A stretch of 64,000 bases of DNA from Calonectria ilicicola. Its lineage: Eukaryota > Ascomycota > Sordariomycetes > Hypocreales > Nectriaceae. Shown here piece after piece: positions 50,531 through 62,760 of this stretch. A model generated the notes under the pieces. It was given only the letters and a program-made list of their open reading frames with translations, did not search any database and was not told the DNA's origin. Made by a program: the position numbers and the translations under genes. Where the stretch lies: NCBI GenBank assembly GCA_020809705.1, contig CP085832.1, positions 3,224,001 through 3,288,000 on the forward strand, written 5' to 3'. Each line of letters begins with the position of its first letter. Position 1 is the stretch's first letter.

Positions 50531-53500
50531 TTTGCGTGTACGGAAATTTGACGAAGAATGATTTGGTGTGAAAAGGTCCAACTTTGTGTACACTGGCAGC
50601 TGACAGCCGACAGCTGCAAAATGTCAGTGGCGACGTGGGGCATCGCGAGCAGACTGGCGACCGCTGGCTAACAGCGCATGGCATTGCGACACCGCCTTCA
50701 TGCCTTTCATACATATGGCTCTCTCTCTACGGGTTATTTCCGTCTTCAAATGCCTTGCACTCATGGCTTAGCACGAACGGAGCAGCTAAGCCTCCCTCCT
50801 GGAGAATACGCAGTCGCACTCCGTTGTAAGTCGGGAGTATCCCGCGACTGGACCCTCTCCAGACCTTGCTAAAGACCATTTGGACATTGCCTCTCAGGAA
50901 ACAGAGTTCCAAATGCAACGATGAGCTCTGTAAGAACAAAGGAGAGTGATAAGCGCGGTAACTCTGGTTCACAAAGTACCTTTTCTGAGCTGAAATGAGC
51001 TCAAATTTTGACTTGCCGGTCCGTTCCTAGAGAAAAGAATTGTCCAAGACCTTCGTGAACCCCATTCATGGAACACTTTCGCCAGCGAACTATAACCAAT
51101 TGCTTTGTGCGTTGACGTGGAGTACTGACCAATGATCGCAACCATGCCCTCGAATTGAGATTGTCAGTAAAAGGATTCTGCTCTAATGTGCGAGGTTTCG
51201 TGCTTCATTAGTCAAGGCAAGAGTTCTACTATCGCCTCTCTGCTCAACAAATAGCTACATGGTTGGTCTGGTGGGGCCAGAAGAGTTTAACTTGCCAGCC
51301 AAACTAACCCTTTTGTTGACCTAAACTCCCGTAGTAGGGTGCTAGTTGTTGAATATTGGTGTTTTCACCGTTTTTACATGTATGTATTGGTTACCCATCC
51401 AAGCGAGCATAATAAATAGTCTACTTCTATTGATCTGTGATGCCAAAGTTCATGAAACTCAGTCCTCAGTAGGTCCATTAGCCATTGCCATTCTCGTCAA
51501 CTCTCTTTGGATGCGACTACGTCACCATGAGCTCCCGAACTGAACCCTTACATCTAATCGGTTAGCGACACGAAAACGACTGGCCAAAGAATCCTTAATT
51601 GGAGATGATGTCGATACGAACAAATCAACCATGATGTGGGTCTGCACGAATTTGTACCTTTGCACCATACGGTTTCTCAACTCTTGTCATCTTCCCTTCC
51701 GTCATCCAAGATCCTCGTCCAGAGCCTTCAAAAAATCCGTGCCGGAGTGCCCCGGGGACGCACTTAGGTATGAACTCGATCAGTAGCCGGTTTGATTCCC
51801 GGAATTATCATCATTTCGGGTCTGTATTATCCATCCTTTAACCTCTCTACGTTGGGAGTGGATGTTGCTGGCTCTCGATCATTCGGTATTCACATCTCGA
51901 GGATTCATCTTGTTGCGATTCGTCATCGTTCGGTATAGACATTGCTGAGGCGCATAAACTGCAGTACTATAACTGTTAGTAACCATAGCCTAAATACCAC
52001 AATCAGGAGGAGGGTGACTCTAACCTTTTGTCTTTAAAGGTCTGTAATCTGTTAGTGACGGTACAAGCACAAGGGAATAAACATGCAAATGGGACTGCTA
52101 TTGATTCGACGTTGTGTATGAAATTTTCTTTGTCTGTCGAATTTGTGACAATGAGTCGTTGTTTAAGCATAGTCAACTGGCCAAGTCAGTGGAGAAATTT
52201 CCCTCCGCCGAGAAAGGTCCATCAAGATCCAACATACAGCAACGCTGATCCCCACTTTTTGAGCCAGGGGTCATTTTGAGAATATGCGCGACCCGTAGAA
52301 GTGTGTTGTTAATGAATCGTATTGGAATTGTATTAAGCGTCGTTGTACAGCTTGTATGTTTGAGCAGTCGAGATATTGTCGGTAATGTTGGCTGATGATC
52401 CGGGTTTTGTCGGTCGAAGGGAGCATTCACGTCTAAAGTCGACACCAAAGTCTTCAAAATTTTTAGAGGCCTGGGCAAGTTTAACGAACCTCAAATTTTG
52501 CAACGGGGTTGGCGTTTGTGTTCGTACTAGTTGCAATTACAACCCCATCACGCCAACAAAGCGTACATCTAACGGCAAACCGATCCTCCTGTGTGGGATG
52601 CCGCTCAGCCTTTACCTCAAAAGAACGCACCGAGGAGGTGGTATTAAACTTTTTGCCAGATTGTCAAGTTCGAGATCAGCTTTCCAGAACGACACATCTC
52701 TATGGGATTCACTGTCTTTGCCAGGAACCTCCGCCTCCTGTCTACTCGAGCTGCCATTTGTCTGGTCCGGAGCGTCGACTTTGTGCCCGCTCACCCCACC
52801 ATATAGAGATCGCAAAGCCGAAGAGCAGAATCAATGTGAAGTGGGATATTGCGGCTGTTGGCAACTGACAACACGCGCTGGTCATAATTATTCACACTAG
52901 ACCAAGCACATGGAAATTGGCTGGCGGGTCGAATGACAAGGAGCTTGGGTTTTATGTGTCTTTGCCAGGAATTGCAAGCACCAAGCAACTTTCACACGAA
53001 GACTTTTACAACTACCATTAACCGTTATTTGACCTGATTTTGGGCCATCAACTCGACCAACCCACCACAACCAAATCAAATGATTGGAATTAACATTTCT
53101 ATTTAAAAGCATTCAGATGATTCATCTATGGTCTCACTTATATCATAGTCCCTCTATTTTTCACCCTGTGTAGCTTCACGGCCGACCAACTCACTGAGCA
53201 AAACAACTTAGTATTCGATCATGAGTTATTTGGACAATGTCGACAGACTGAGAAGAAATTGGCTATTTTCTAATGTAGAAATAGGGAGACGGATTACACT
53301 TGTAATGGGCCTCGGAGCCTCGATGCGTGGTTGACTCAGACACAACGAGGTTGCTGAACACGACATCTAGGTATCTGACATTGCATGTCAACGTAGCGCG
53401 ACATTGTGAATTGAAAAAATGTGTCTATTTTAATGCCACAAACCTGAAAACCCTTGGATAGGCGCTGGATACTTATGGCATCTCCAGTATACTTCTGAAG

Positions 53501-54058
53501 GTTTGGAGTGGGACTACTAGGTCGGCCTAGTCTATCGGGTACCCATTCTAGCTCACACGATTCCCGCCTGTCAAATCACACGCCTTGTAAAACTGTTGGT
53601 GAATGCCCTAATTTTAATTGTATCTCGTAAATGTAGAAGATGAAATGGGAAGCACATTTGAACGGGTTGCAGATTGTGTTCAAAGTGTTGACATCTTTAG
53701 CTGAGACTGGGATAGTCTACAACGGACGACTGCAAGTTTTTTGGATGGCACTTTTTGGGGTATTTCTCCCGGATTTATTCTTCAGCTGATATTTTATCAA
53801 GTTACCACAATTATTTACTATTATATCAACGCCGTTAAACGAACTCGGGCTGGTTTCCCAACTGTCTTGGGCTCCCCATGCTCTCGGGCCAAGTCTACTT
53901 TAACTCGACCGCAGCCTTGGCGGCTCATTGGGAGATAAGCATTTATACTCACACCTGCTTACGGGACTTTTGGCGGCCTTGGCCACATTGCCGCCTGTGG
54001 CTTTGGATTGGCGCTGTGTTTCCTTGATACTCATTGCGGTCAACCGTTCCATGCTTCG
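50531..54058. other. Gene-poor accessory DNA
   Basis: About 3.5 kb. Overlapping frames at 52173-52900 (up to 174 codons) on both strands have no domain. Nothing I can call. The promoter of the coiled-coil gene should lie in the first few hundred bases. Confidence 0.4.
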
Positions 54059-54352
54059 CTAACCGATCCCAGCTCCCTTTTTGGGCAGTTTAGGGTGTCT
54101 TCCAAGGTGACTCGCCAAAGCTCTCGGCTTCCCCAAGTCTACCCTATTCGTCATCTCACATCGCTTTTTTATTGTCCAAGGACGGGCCACATTTTTACTC
54201 AAGCAAATACCATGTGTGTTTTTTGTCATTTTCAAGCTGTGTGAACGGGAATCGGTGCTCCTTGCCATGGCATCTGGCGTGTGTATTACTCGGTCTTGGA
54301 GGGAAGATGTATTGTAAATAAATTGAGGAATTATCACCCTATCGGGTCTCAT
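54059..54352 (-). pseudogene. Fragment of the small repeated family, copy E
   Basis: A minus-strand frame contains IIPQFIYNTSSLQDRVI, a clear match to the family box. I could not find a Met-Asp first exon or a usable intron upstream, and the residues after the box diverge into a long unrelated-looking tail. Most likely a decayed or truncated member; a version starting directly at the ATG at 54352 cannot be excluded. Confidence 0.5.
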
Positions 54353-57300
54353 ATTGCATATGTGTAAGTTTAAATGTCCAAAATACGTGGTCCTGCATAA
54401 GCCCTAGGGTATTCTGGGATGACATACGCACAGCAACATTGAGCACTAGGCGAATTTGCACGCATTACTCTCTTGTACAGGAGGGATTAAAAATAACTTA
54501 GAGTAATTGGTAAAAATATAATTGGGCATGTGGCTTCGTGTAGATATTGGGAATGACCTTTCGACTCCTGACAAGATAAATAATAATACGTCGTGAACCC
54601 GGTTCCATCGTTATAAAAACTTCGCCAATAGTCACTTCGGCGTAAAAACATGCAGCAAAAGGCATTGTTAAAATGTGGCACTGGCAATCGTAGATCTAGA
54701 AATAAGAAACTGTAGGGAGTTTTAATTAAATGACGACCATAGAGTGGATTGAGAGGAGCTGCGGGAAGGGGGCACTGCGTAAGGATGATCTTGCATTTGC
54801 CATCGTCAGGAAGTGGAACGGAGCTGACACGAGCAGACCGAGTCGCCGTCGATCTCTGGCTGAGACATGGATGATGATGACCTGGGGTCCAATCATGCAT
54901 TTGACCACCGCCCTGGGACTTACCCAGTCCTGTCCGGGACGAGAGCACATGTTGTGTCGCTTGGTAGAATGAGGGTTTGCAACAATGAAAAATTTGAGAA
55001 GCTTGTTCAAAATCTTCGTCGTTATCCCGTTTACCGAAATCAAATAAATTATTGGTGAACGGCTAGGACGGCTTGATCCTGGAAGAGGATCTGAAACGAA
55101 CAAGCAGGTCCCGCTGAGACCGACGGGCCCATCCGCACCAAAGCCTCGGGTACTGCCGATCTTACTAACTAGCGGGCGCGTAGTCACAGCAGCAAGGCGA
55201 CCCTTGTGCTCCGCACCACTCTAGAGATGGCTAACCGGGAAACAGAGAACTTTCCGGCGATCAGACAGGTGTATGGGTGTCATGGTGCGCACTAGGCCGA
55301 TTTTAGTTACATACCTTGCTACTAGCTGAATGAGAAGTATCATTATGAGTTCCCCAACTAGATAGCATTGGGTATCCTCATCGTTGCACTAAAACACTCC
55401 GGTTCAGGGGTCCTGCAAGGATGCCTCCCTTGCAGCGCCCGTCCAGATCTTGTCGGGTGCGGCTCACCGGAAGCGGAGCCGAGGGAGGATTCATGGGCGT
55501 CTAGCTTACTTACATGGCTCATGTTTCTGAAGCCTGCTATTGAACCATCACCTTTGCTGGCCCTCGTACCCCAATGCGAATATGCATACACAAAACATCG
55601 AGGCGAGTACGAATTCCGCCTGCATGGATGGGGGTGAGGTACCGAAACTACGGAACTGTCATAGATGATGCAGCTCAGATGCTGCAGACACACGGACATA
55701 GTAAGCCATCAGGCCCCTACGTGTTCGTCGCTGGGTTTAAGGGTTCTCCTCAGTGACTCTCACTGTTTGCCCTGGTCCATGGTCAAGCTTGGTCATTGAG
55801 CCGTCTAAACCTAAAAAGGATTGGCCGAGTGCGACTCATCCCTCGATAATACGGTATGCACGGGTTTATCAAGAGAACCCTCTGAGGGAGAACGTGATAT
55901 TATTACATATTTTTCGTCCTGAAAGCGTTTGTTCAATGAAGGCTTACTCAAAAATAAGCTACCGAGCGTAGTAGAAGGCATTGTGGATGAGATCTCCGCT
56001 GAGAGAATGGAGCATCTACTCTCACTGCACTTGCTGGATCCAGAGGTGTAGATCCCCTCGAATATTCTGTTATACGAAAGAAAAGGCCCACTTTAGGTAA
56101 TAGCCTTCGATGGCCTGTTTCAGTTCGTCCTGCCTTGCCCTGGTGCTTGGGCCTGCACGACACGCGCCTTCTGCGTTTAACCAAAAACAACCACCGAGCT
56201 GGAAAGGCGTGGTCATTCCGGGCTTGGCTCTGTAGGATCAACAAATTTTCGCGTAGAGAAGCAGTATCATGCAACTCCATATTTTTAACTTTTGGGCAGC
56301 GGATGGTTGCTTTGTTCTATTATTTCCTAGAGAGTGTCGAGCGTCTAGCTCTGCCTCGCCCTCCAGCATCCCGTATTACTTGTTGGTACTTGCTAAGAGG
56401 AAGCGAGACTCGTCGTATTTCGATCCCGTACCAATAGATTTAATAAATGTGTAAATTAGTATTAAAACCACTTCTTTGGATCCCCAATTTAGCTAGTTTG
56501 CTCGAACTGGATGGTTAGATCCACCCTTTCGGGACGACGCTGGAGAACTGGGATGCGAAGAACGAAGAGGAGAGATGTAGCTCAGGAGCCTCAAGGCAGA
56601 TTTTCACAAGGAGTTCTGGAGATGAAATACCTAAGATAAAATCCAATACAAATTTAAGATCTACTTCTATAACGGCATGGAAACGTTGGTAGTGTCCTTG
56701 ATACTAGAGTTGGAGCCAAGAAAGACCCTCGAAGGATTGACACACACATTACTAACCACGCTAACGGAAGCACTTGTAAAAGCGTTGAGCACAAATAAGG
56801 TAAACATTTCGGAGGAGGCTGGCTGACCTACAATGATTTGCGCTTTGTAACATGCTGGGTTGGCTCTCTTGCTGCGAGCCTTGCGTCAATGCACGTTTCC
56901 ATTGGTGGTACCTACGTCGTAGCAGTCTGCCTGCCTCCAGTTGGCGACCCAGCAACGTTTCCCACTCACTGGGTAGCTTCAACTGACTTGCTCATCCTAG
57001 TCGAGTCAGTGCGTTGAGCCTACCTGAATGTAATACACACTTCCAAGGGTTGGGGAGCAGACGCAAGACCCCAAGTCGGCGGACGTGGCTTGGCTTCTGT
57101 TCATGCTCACCCATCCTTTACACGGAGAAAGCATTGGTGATATGCAATCGACATGACTTCATCCATCCTAGCTAATCAATGGTTGTTGGTTTGTTTCTCT
57201 TGCATCCTTGTTGGATCGGCTGGATGTCAGGGATGTTGGCGGAGAATCGGAGGCAGAAACAGGCTGATGAATTCGGCTCTATATATAGGGGATGGCGAAT

Positions 57301-57539
57301 TTCAGTGCCCTCCCCCAAAACAAAACCCACAAACTCGACCGAATACAAACATGCTGCTATTTATTTTTTCTACTTTTTTTTTGGAAGGGAATGGTATTTG
57401 TCAATGACGAAAATACTTTGGATAAGATGACATGAATATGACGATGAATTGAAAAGGGTTGTTCTGGAAATTCCAAACGGTGACCCACAGTAGGGCATAC
57501 CTAGTATCCAACTAATTGATCCCCTGTTCGTCTGTGCCC
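54353..57539. other. Gene-poor DNA between copies E and F, with a possible decayed copy
   Basis: No supportable gene. On the minus strand at 55590-55780 there is a Met-Asp start (MDQGKQ), a donor-like gtgaga, an acceptor-like tgcag about 80 nt later, then CIIYDSSVVS, weakly like the family box but with a stop in the joined frame. This may be a ninth, dead copy. Confidence 0.35.
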
Positions 57540-57797
57540 CTACTGGAGTACTCTTCTATCCTCACGCGGCAAAAGCTGCATGGGGCTGACAGTTTGGCTC
57601 GGTGTAGAATTCGATCTTTGCATCAATCTATCCTGGAGGGACGAAGTGTCGTAAATAAATGCGGCCAACATAGTGTTAGAGCTCCCGGGGCTGTGGTTCT
57701 GCAAAGTCAGAATTTCCCTCGTCCACTGAAGTAGGCTTATGACTTGCGGTTCATAGATTTGGCCGTTTGACTGGTCACCAGAGGAGGTAGGATCCAT
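57540..57797 (-). CDS. Small repeated-family protein, copy F (85 aa unspliced, 70 spliced)
   Basis: An open frame of 85 codons from ATG 57797. It starts MDPTSSGDQSNGQIYEP and carries SPGSSNTMLAAFIYDTSSLQ followed by D-R-L-M-Q. Between these two lies a 45-nt segment (57699-57743) that begins gt and ends ctgactttgcag, with a good branch-point sequence and acceptor, exactly where the other copies have their intron. It is in frame and has no stop, so the gene could make 85 residues unspliced or 70 spliced. The donor (gtcata) is poor. A TATA element lies about 100 bp upstream. Function unknown. Confidence 0.6.
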   Translation of the reverse strand: MDPTSSGDQSNGQIYEPQVISLLQWTREILTLQNHSPGSSNTMLAAFIYDTSSLQDRLMQRSNSTPSQTVSPMQLLPREDRRVLQ

Positions 57798-60797
57798 TAG
57801 AGGCTGAAGGCAGGATGGAAATACGTGGGTATACTTGAAAAGTAAGAAGAACTTGACAGACTAGAATGGGCGCATGATAAAGACATGACTTGAGCTTTAT
57901 ACCTTAGTGTTCTCCCACAACTATTTCAGCTTGAAGATAAACCGATCAAGTATTCCAGCGTTGACTGTACGCTACTCGAAAGGCTTGTGCCCAGTCAATC
58001 GTCCAGATGAAGAAAGGGGTGCGAGAACATGTGCTAGAGCCCAAAGTTGAGATGGTGTCTCCACTGAGAGACGAAAAAACATGTTGTAATGTTGGCCGCT
58101 AGATTTGTAGTCCTGCAAATCGGCTTACGTGTGGTATTGCGAAAGGGAGTCCATCCCTGCTTCCCGACTTGCGATTTGGTAGTCGTTTGTTTCTGTTGTT
58201 GGCATCTCCCCCCGACGGATACTGTCGCACGACCTGTGGCTATTGCGGCGAGTCAGCACGAAGGGGTGGCAATATCCTCGCTGCCGGGGGACCCTCGTAC
58301 AGGGAGGTAAGGAAACACCCGCTTCATTTTTCTAGATTTATGAACTGCTGCGCAGTGTTTCATCTACAGTAATATGGCAAGAAAGATGCCCGCGGCGGTT
58401 TCGTATACCCACCCACCGTAAACAGGTCAAATTATGAATGCCGCACGACTCTAAGGCTGAAAAACTTTGACATATGCAATATATTTTGAAAAAGGGATCC
58501 TTCTATAAAAATTGGCTGTTTCGGTATTACAACAAGAGAAGCTGAAAGGTGAAACCCAAGATCTCGGAGTTCATCATTTACGCTCCGCCGCATTAGTTTC
58601 CTCGTTCATCAGATCCGAAATTTAAACGATTCTCGATCTTTGACCGGCAGCATGTACAATCTCTCATCGTACGTCATCCTTGAAGTATGGATCGGGTCGA
58701 GCCACGGTCGGGAATGGTTACACTGGACAAGGAGCTCCGCGATGGAGAGGTATTGTACATCACAGGTGATCAGATCTTGGCGCGTAATTCTAGCCTTGTG
58801 AGGTGTTCATTGGTACAACTTTATGCATCTCTGGAATTTAAACAGTATCTAGATAAGATGGGGTACACTCGATTCATGTACGCTATTCGAATTATAGATC
58901 TGTTAAAGCCCCGAGTAAGATAGCCGTAGTCAAAAGTGCTCTGGGGATTGATAGATTTGTACATTGCCCTTTTTCAAGAGCCTCTAGGACAAATTATGCG
59001 CCCCTGATCTCGACCCTTAGCCTTGACCCGAGTGCCCAAACTAGATCGCCCACAGTTGCCAAGTAAAGCATCAAACCCCTTGTTTATATATAGCAAGCAA
59101 GGGCTGCTTCTCACTACAAGCGTCCAAGTTCGTGGGGAAACCACCTCTCTAATTTATAGATTTGGCTTCAATCAGGGACTGATCGTATCTTTCTCGGGCA
59201 GCGGTCGCAGATGTGGGTTCGGAACAGATATACGGGTATATATTGACTTCGACGTTTCGCGGCCTGTGGAATGTAAGCTGAAACGGGGCAACGACATGTG
59301 AACCAACTCGCTTGGTAGTGAGGAGGCGAGGTTGTCATCATCAATCAGGCTATCGTCAGGAGGATATTGGCGCAATTACTCGGCGAGGCAAGCGACAGGA
59401 CGAGTTCGAGTGTCGAACGTCGAGCGTCCAGAAGACGTGACAGGCGGGATATAACACAACGCGAATGAGTGACATTCCATCCTTGGAAATATCCGAAGAG
59501 CTCTGTCGTGCAAAGAATCATCTTTCCTTTTCCTTGCCGCCCGTGGGAGCCATTCATCGTGATTTGGTTGCCTTACCTGAAGTCTGCCTAGAGTCGCCGT
59601 AAGGCAAGGCGAACAATGCGGATGGTGGAGCCAATGGGGCACAGCCGCCACAACGGATGCCAACGCTGCTTAGATCCTACGATTGCAGTAATTTCCTAAA
59701 AAAAAGAAAAAAAAGGGAAGGGGGAAAAATTATGCGAAAGGAGGGCTAAGAATAAGAATGTCGTCTACATGGGGTGGGGATGTGCCGACAAGATGACCGC
59801 AGAGCTCACTGTGGTGGTTGCGCTGTGCGGGGGAGCGAGAATGCACTCAGCGCCAGTGTGCAGGGGAACTCTCACTTCAGCCATCTGGTACACACGACAC
59901 GGGTAAACGACTGCCGACTAGTTCACATGCTATCGGTACATTTTACAATTCCTCATGTGAATAGCAAGGACTAGATTGAGTTAGCGTGTTGACCGACTTC
60001 TCTTGATGAATCCGCATCTCACTGTCTAATTCAATGTCGAAAATGCCACTCCAAGCGCACCGTACTCTAGGGTTGTTCGTTTCAATTGAACCACTCATCG
60101 CGCAAATCCATGCGTGGGGTCAAGCATAAGCACAAGCGGCATTCACTCTGGCCACTTTGGTTCACCTAGGCGAAAGCCGCCTGGGTTCTAGCAGACTGTC
60201 GGCAGCAAGGGAAATGCATCCCACTTCCATATTCATCTTTTCATTAGCCAAGAGATCCGTGCGGCGCATCCCACCGCCTTTGTATGTAGGCCTTGTTTGA
60301 ACTCGGATTGTGGGTCAGCGTACGGTGTCAAACCTCTGTGGGCACGGCTTATCGTCAACCGTAGTACGGAATTTATATCACAGTTAAGTTGGCTAACCAT
60401 TTAGCAAACAGAACAGAAAAATTATTGCCATCGCTCATAATAATAAATAATAAATTTAGCTAATTCTACGTCCCTTCTCCCAACTCTCGTTAATAGTAAT
60501 ATGCAACCTTCCTCCAATCAAGAGATGTAAATTTGTACTGTAGCTTGCAATTATTGACACGTTATGGCTTTGTAGACTTCGTATCGGGCGTGCAGTGACG
60601 ATGTACACAAATAGAGTCTGAAGTGATGTTTACTAAAACTAATTCTTTTCTTTCGATAAGGCTATTGCCCATATGGATAAATGAATTGTTTGTGAATGCC
60701 TCCATTGTTATTTCTCGGTGAACACATCGAGATGCCCTCATCTCAAGACGACACCTAGCATGCATTTCCCCTCGTTTCGGACACGTATGTATCTTGT
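57798..60797. other. Gene-poor DNA between copies F and G
   Basis: About 3 kb. Short plus-strand frames at 58687-58923 and 59023-59301 (78 and 92 codons) have clean starts but no recognised features. A purine-rich A/G tract lies at about 59698-59730. No gene called. Confidence 0.4.
57895..57901 (-). promoter_or_regulatory. TATA-like element of copy F
   Basis: The minus strand reads tataaag about 100 bp upstream of the ATG, the same word found upstream of copies G and H. Confidence 0.45.
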
Positions 60798-61105
60798 TTA
60801 CAACTTACTTGGCCCTGCAGCTCTTTCATTCCCGTTTATATGCTGAGGTTCGGTCGATTTAGCAATTTCGCTTCCCGTCGCAACAAGAGTGCGTTGCAAC
60901 AGACGGTCTGCAATGGAGGTTGTATTGTAAAGGAAGCGGGCTAGCATTGGGGCAGCTGTTTCTCGGCTGCGGAAACTTTAGTATCCGTTTCTCTCGGCGA
61001 TACTATTTCGTTAATTCTTTAGGGGGAGAGGCAGAAAATAGCATACAGTTCATGCTCACGTAAAGTGACTTTGAATCGAGGTGGGCTTTTTGTAGTTCGA
61101 TCCAT
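60798..61105 (-). CDS. Small repeated-family protein, copy G (67 aa)
   Basis: Two-exon gene, 61060-61105 and 60798-60955, with a 104-nt intron (donor gtgagc, acceptor acag, phase 1), giving 67 residues. Exon 1 reads MDRTTKSPPRFKVTL. Exon 2 has APMLARFLYNTTSIADRLLQ and ends GPSKL. It pairs with copy H: both start MDRT, both have a Lys/Ser/Pro segment after the box and both end G-P-[AS]-K-L. Their upstream regions are also alike. The intron phase differs from most other copies; an acceptor 12 nt further upstream would not keep the frame. Function unknown. Confidence 0.64.
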
Positions 61106-61239
61106 GAGTAGCGGTTAGGCTTAGGACCAGTGTATGTGAAGATGATCGAATCTTGGAGAGCATAGATGAAAGGAACTGTAAGCAGCGGAGAGATCTGGAG
61201 ACAAGTGAAGGAATCGCATGCTGCAGGAGTCAGTCAATG

Positions 61240-61247
61240 CTTTATAG
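61240..61247 (-). promoter_or_regulatory. TATA box of copy G
   Basis: The minus strand reads ctataaag, about 135 bp upstream of the ATG. The surrounding 60 bp resemble the corresponding region of copy H. Confidence 0.55.
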
Positions 61248-61590
61248 CTGCCGATCTCAAAATGGGCCACTTGGCATGAACAAGGCGACCGCCGACCCTA
61301 ACTTAATAGCACGCGCGTGGGCTCAAACATCCCGCGCATGCAGAGGAGATTTGAGTACATAGATAGACGGCTTGAGCAGGATGGGAGCTTGCCTATGCAG
61401 TAGTACACGTCTCCTGGTCTAACATATCACTACCCGGTCTTTTCTGGGGCGGGGAAACAAGCAAGATTTCTCTTAGCTATCATTGGATATAGCCTTTACC
61501 AACAATCCATCGCAATACCCACTGCCAGGCTTTTCTGGATTTCTAGGGAGGGGTGTTTGCGGTTTGGGGCGCCCCAGCAGAATGGCACCC

Positions 61591-61693
61591 CCAGGACAGA
61601 CACACCAGGTCAGACACACCCAGGTCAGACACACCCAGGACAGACACACCAGGTCAGACACACCCAGGTCAGACACACCCAGGTCAGACACAC
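61591..61693. repeat. 14/15-bp minisatellite
   Basis: Seven tandem units of ccagg(t/a)cagacaca(c), with lengths 14, 15, 15, 14, 15, 15, 15. The 14-base units carry ggaca and the 15-base units ggtca, so a 44-bp higher-order block is itself duplicated. Confidence 0.92.
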
Positions 61694-62461
61694 CCATGCC
61701 AGGCCGCGTGGGCCAATGGAAATGCAGATCGAGCAGGGACCGATGAGTACGGGCGGCCCTGGTGTGCGATATAGTCTAATGTGCGTTAAGCGGGCTAGAT
61801 CAAATCGTCCCAGCTATTGGCCTGCAACTGACATGCGTACAGTATATACAGTACAGACACAACTGTGCCCGCGCGCACCCGACGATGCCGTCGCTCCAGC
61901 CGCTAACGTCTCTAACTAGGGTTTTGCCCAATCAACTTTGGCGAGATCCACTTGTCCCTTTTCCCGCTTTTCCCCCTCCCTCAAAGAATCGTGCATTAGT
62001 GTCCCCAAGCTGATAAGAAAGAAAAAAATCAGCCAGCGGCCCAAGCAGGAGGGAGATCCAAAACCACAGGGTGACAGATACAACTTTATTTGGCCATGAT
62101 TTGCCCGACCAAGAAACATATCAACTAAATACTCAGCTTGGTCAGCTCTTGTTTGTAGTGTATGAGTGGCGTTGAAAAGCATAATTGATTAAATACGATG
62201 GGTTAACTCTGACCTCGTTTCTATGCTGACATCACCACCAAGCGACATGAGGCAGCCAACAGTCACTCTCTGTATATAATCACGATATGAAGAGTATCTA
62301 ACGTGGTATTTCCCTAATCTTGCAGAAATCACTCGAATAAATGGACACGAGACATCTCAATACCCAATGAAATAAATCTACATGCAAATCTTGAGCCATC
62401 TTCAGCAAAGTTCCATACCTAACCTCTATTCATCATCCTTCCCGCTAAATAGGCATCCTGT

Positions 62462-62760
62462 TCACAACTTCGCCGGTCCCATATTACTTTTATCGTCTTC
62501 ATGCTTAGGCTGGATCGACTTGGTAGGAGCATCTTTCGTAACAATTGCAGCGTGCTGCAACAAACGGTCGGGAATAGAAGATGTATCGTAGAGAAAATGG
62601 AGAAGCATTGAACTGCCTGTGTCTGGACTAGCTAAATGTCAGTATTATTGTCCGCTAATACCATCCTTTGAGTCTTTTTGGAGCAACGGGGAATAATTTA
62701 GAGTTCATACCCGTGGAGCAATGTCTTAGATACAAGTGAATTATTCATGGTTCGATCCAT
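62462..62760 (-). CDS. Small repeated-family protein, copy H (71 aa)
   Basis: Two-exon gene, 62711-62760 and 62462-62627, with an 83-nt intron (donor gtatga, acceptor ctag, phase 2), giving 71 residues. Exon 1 reads MDRTMNNSLVSKTLLH. Exon 2 begins PDTGSSMLLHFLYDTSSIPD and continues R-L-L-Q, then a charged tail ending GPAKL. It is closest to copy G by start, end and upstream sequence. With its consensus donor and canonical box it is one of the best-preserved members. No signal peptide or membrane segment. Function unknown. Confidence 0.68.

Larger units (their letters stand above)
61106..62461. other. Intergenic DNA between copies G and H
   Basis: Contains the promoter of copy G (similar to that of copy H) and a minisatellite at 61591-61693. 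Frames running through the minisatellite are repeats, not genes. Confidence 0.45.

Noticed and set aside
52173..52536. Minus-strand frame with FINNT, slightly like the small-family box
   Set aside because: The residues around it do not match (no Met-Leu before, no Asp-Arg after) and there is no Met-Asp exon upstream.
58687..58923. Plus-strand 78-codon frame starting MDR
   Set aside because: It starts like some family members, but there is no F-x-Y-[DN]-T box, no intron at the expected site, and it is on the opposite strand.
61483..61919. Repetitive protein frames with G-Q-T-H-P units
   Set aside because: They are the minisatellite read in several frames; all frames are open because the unit contains no stop.
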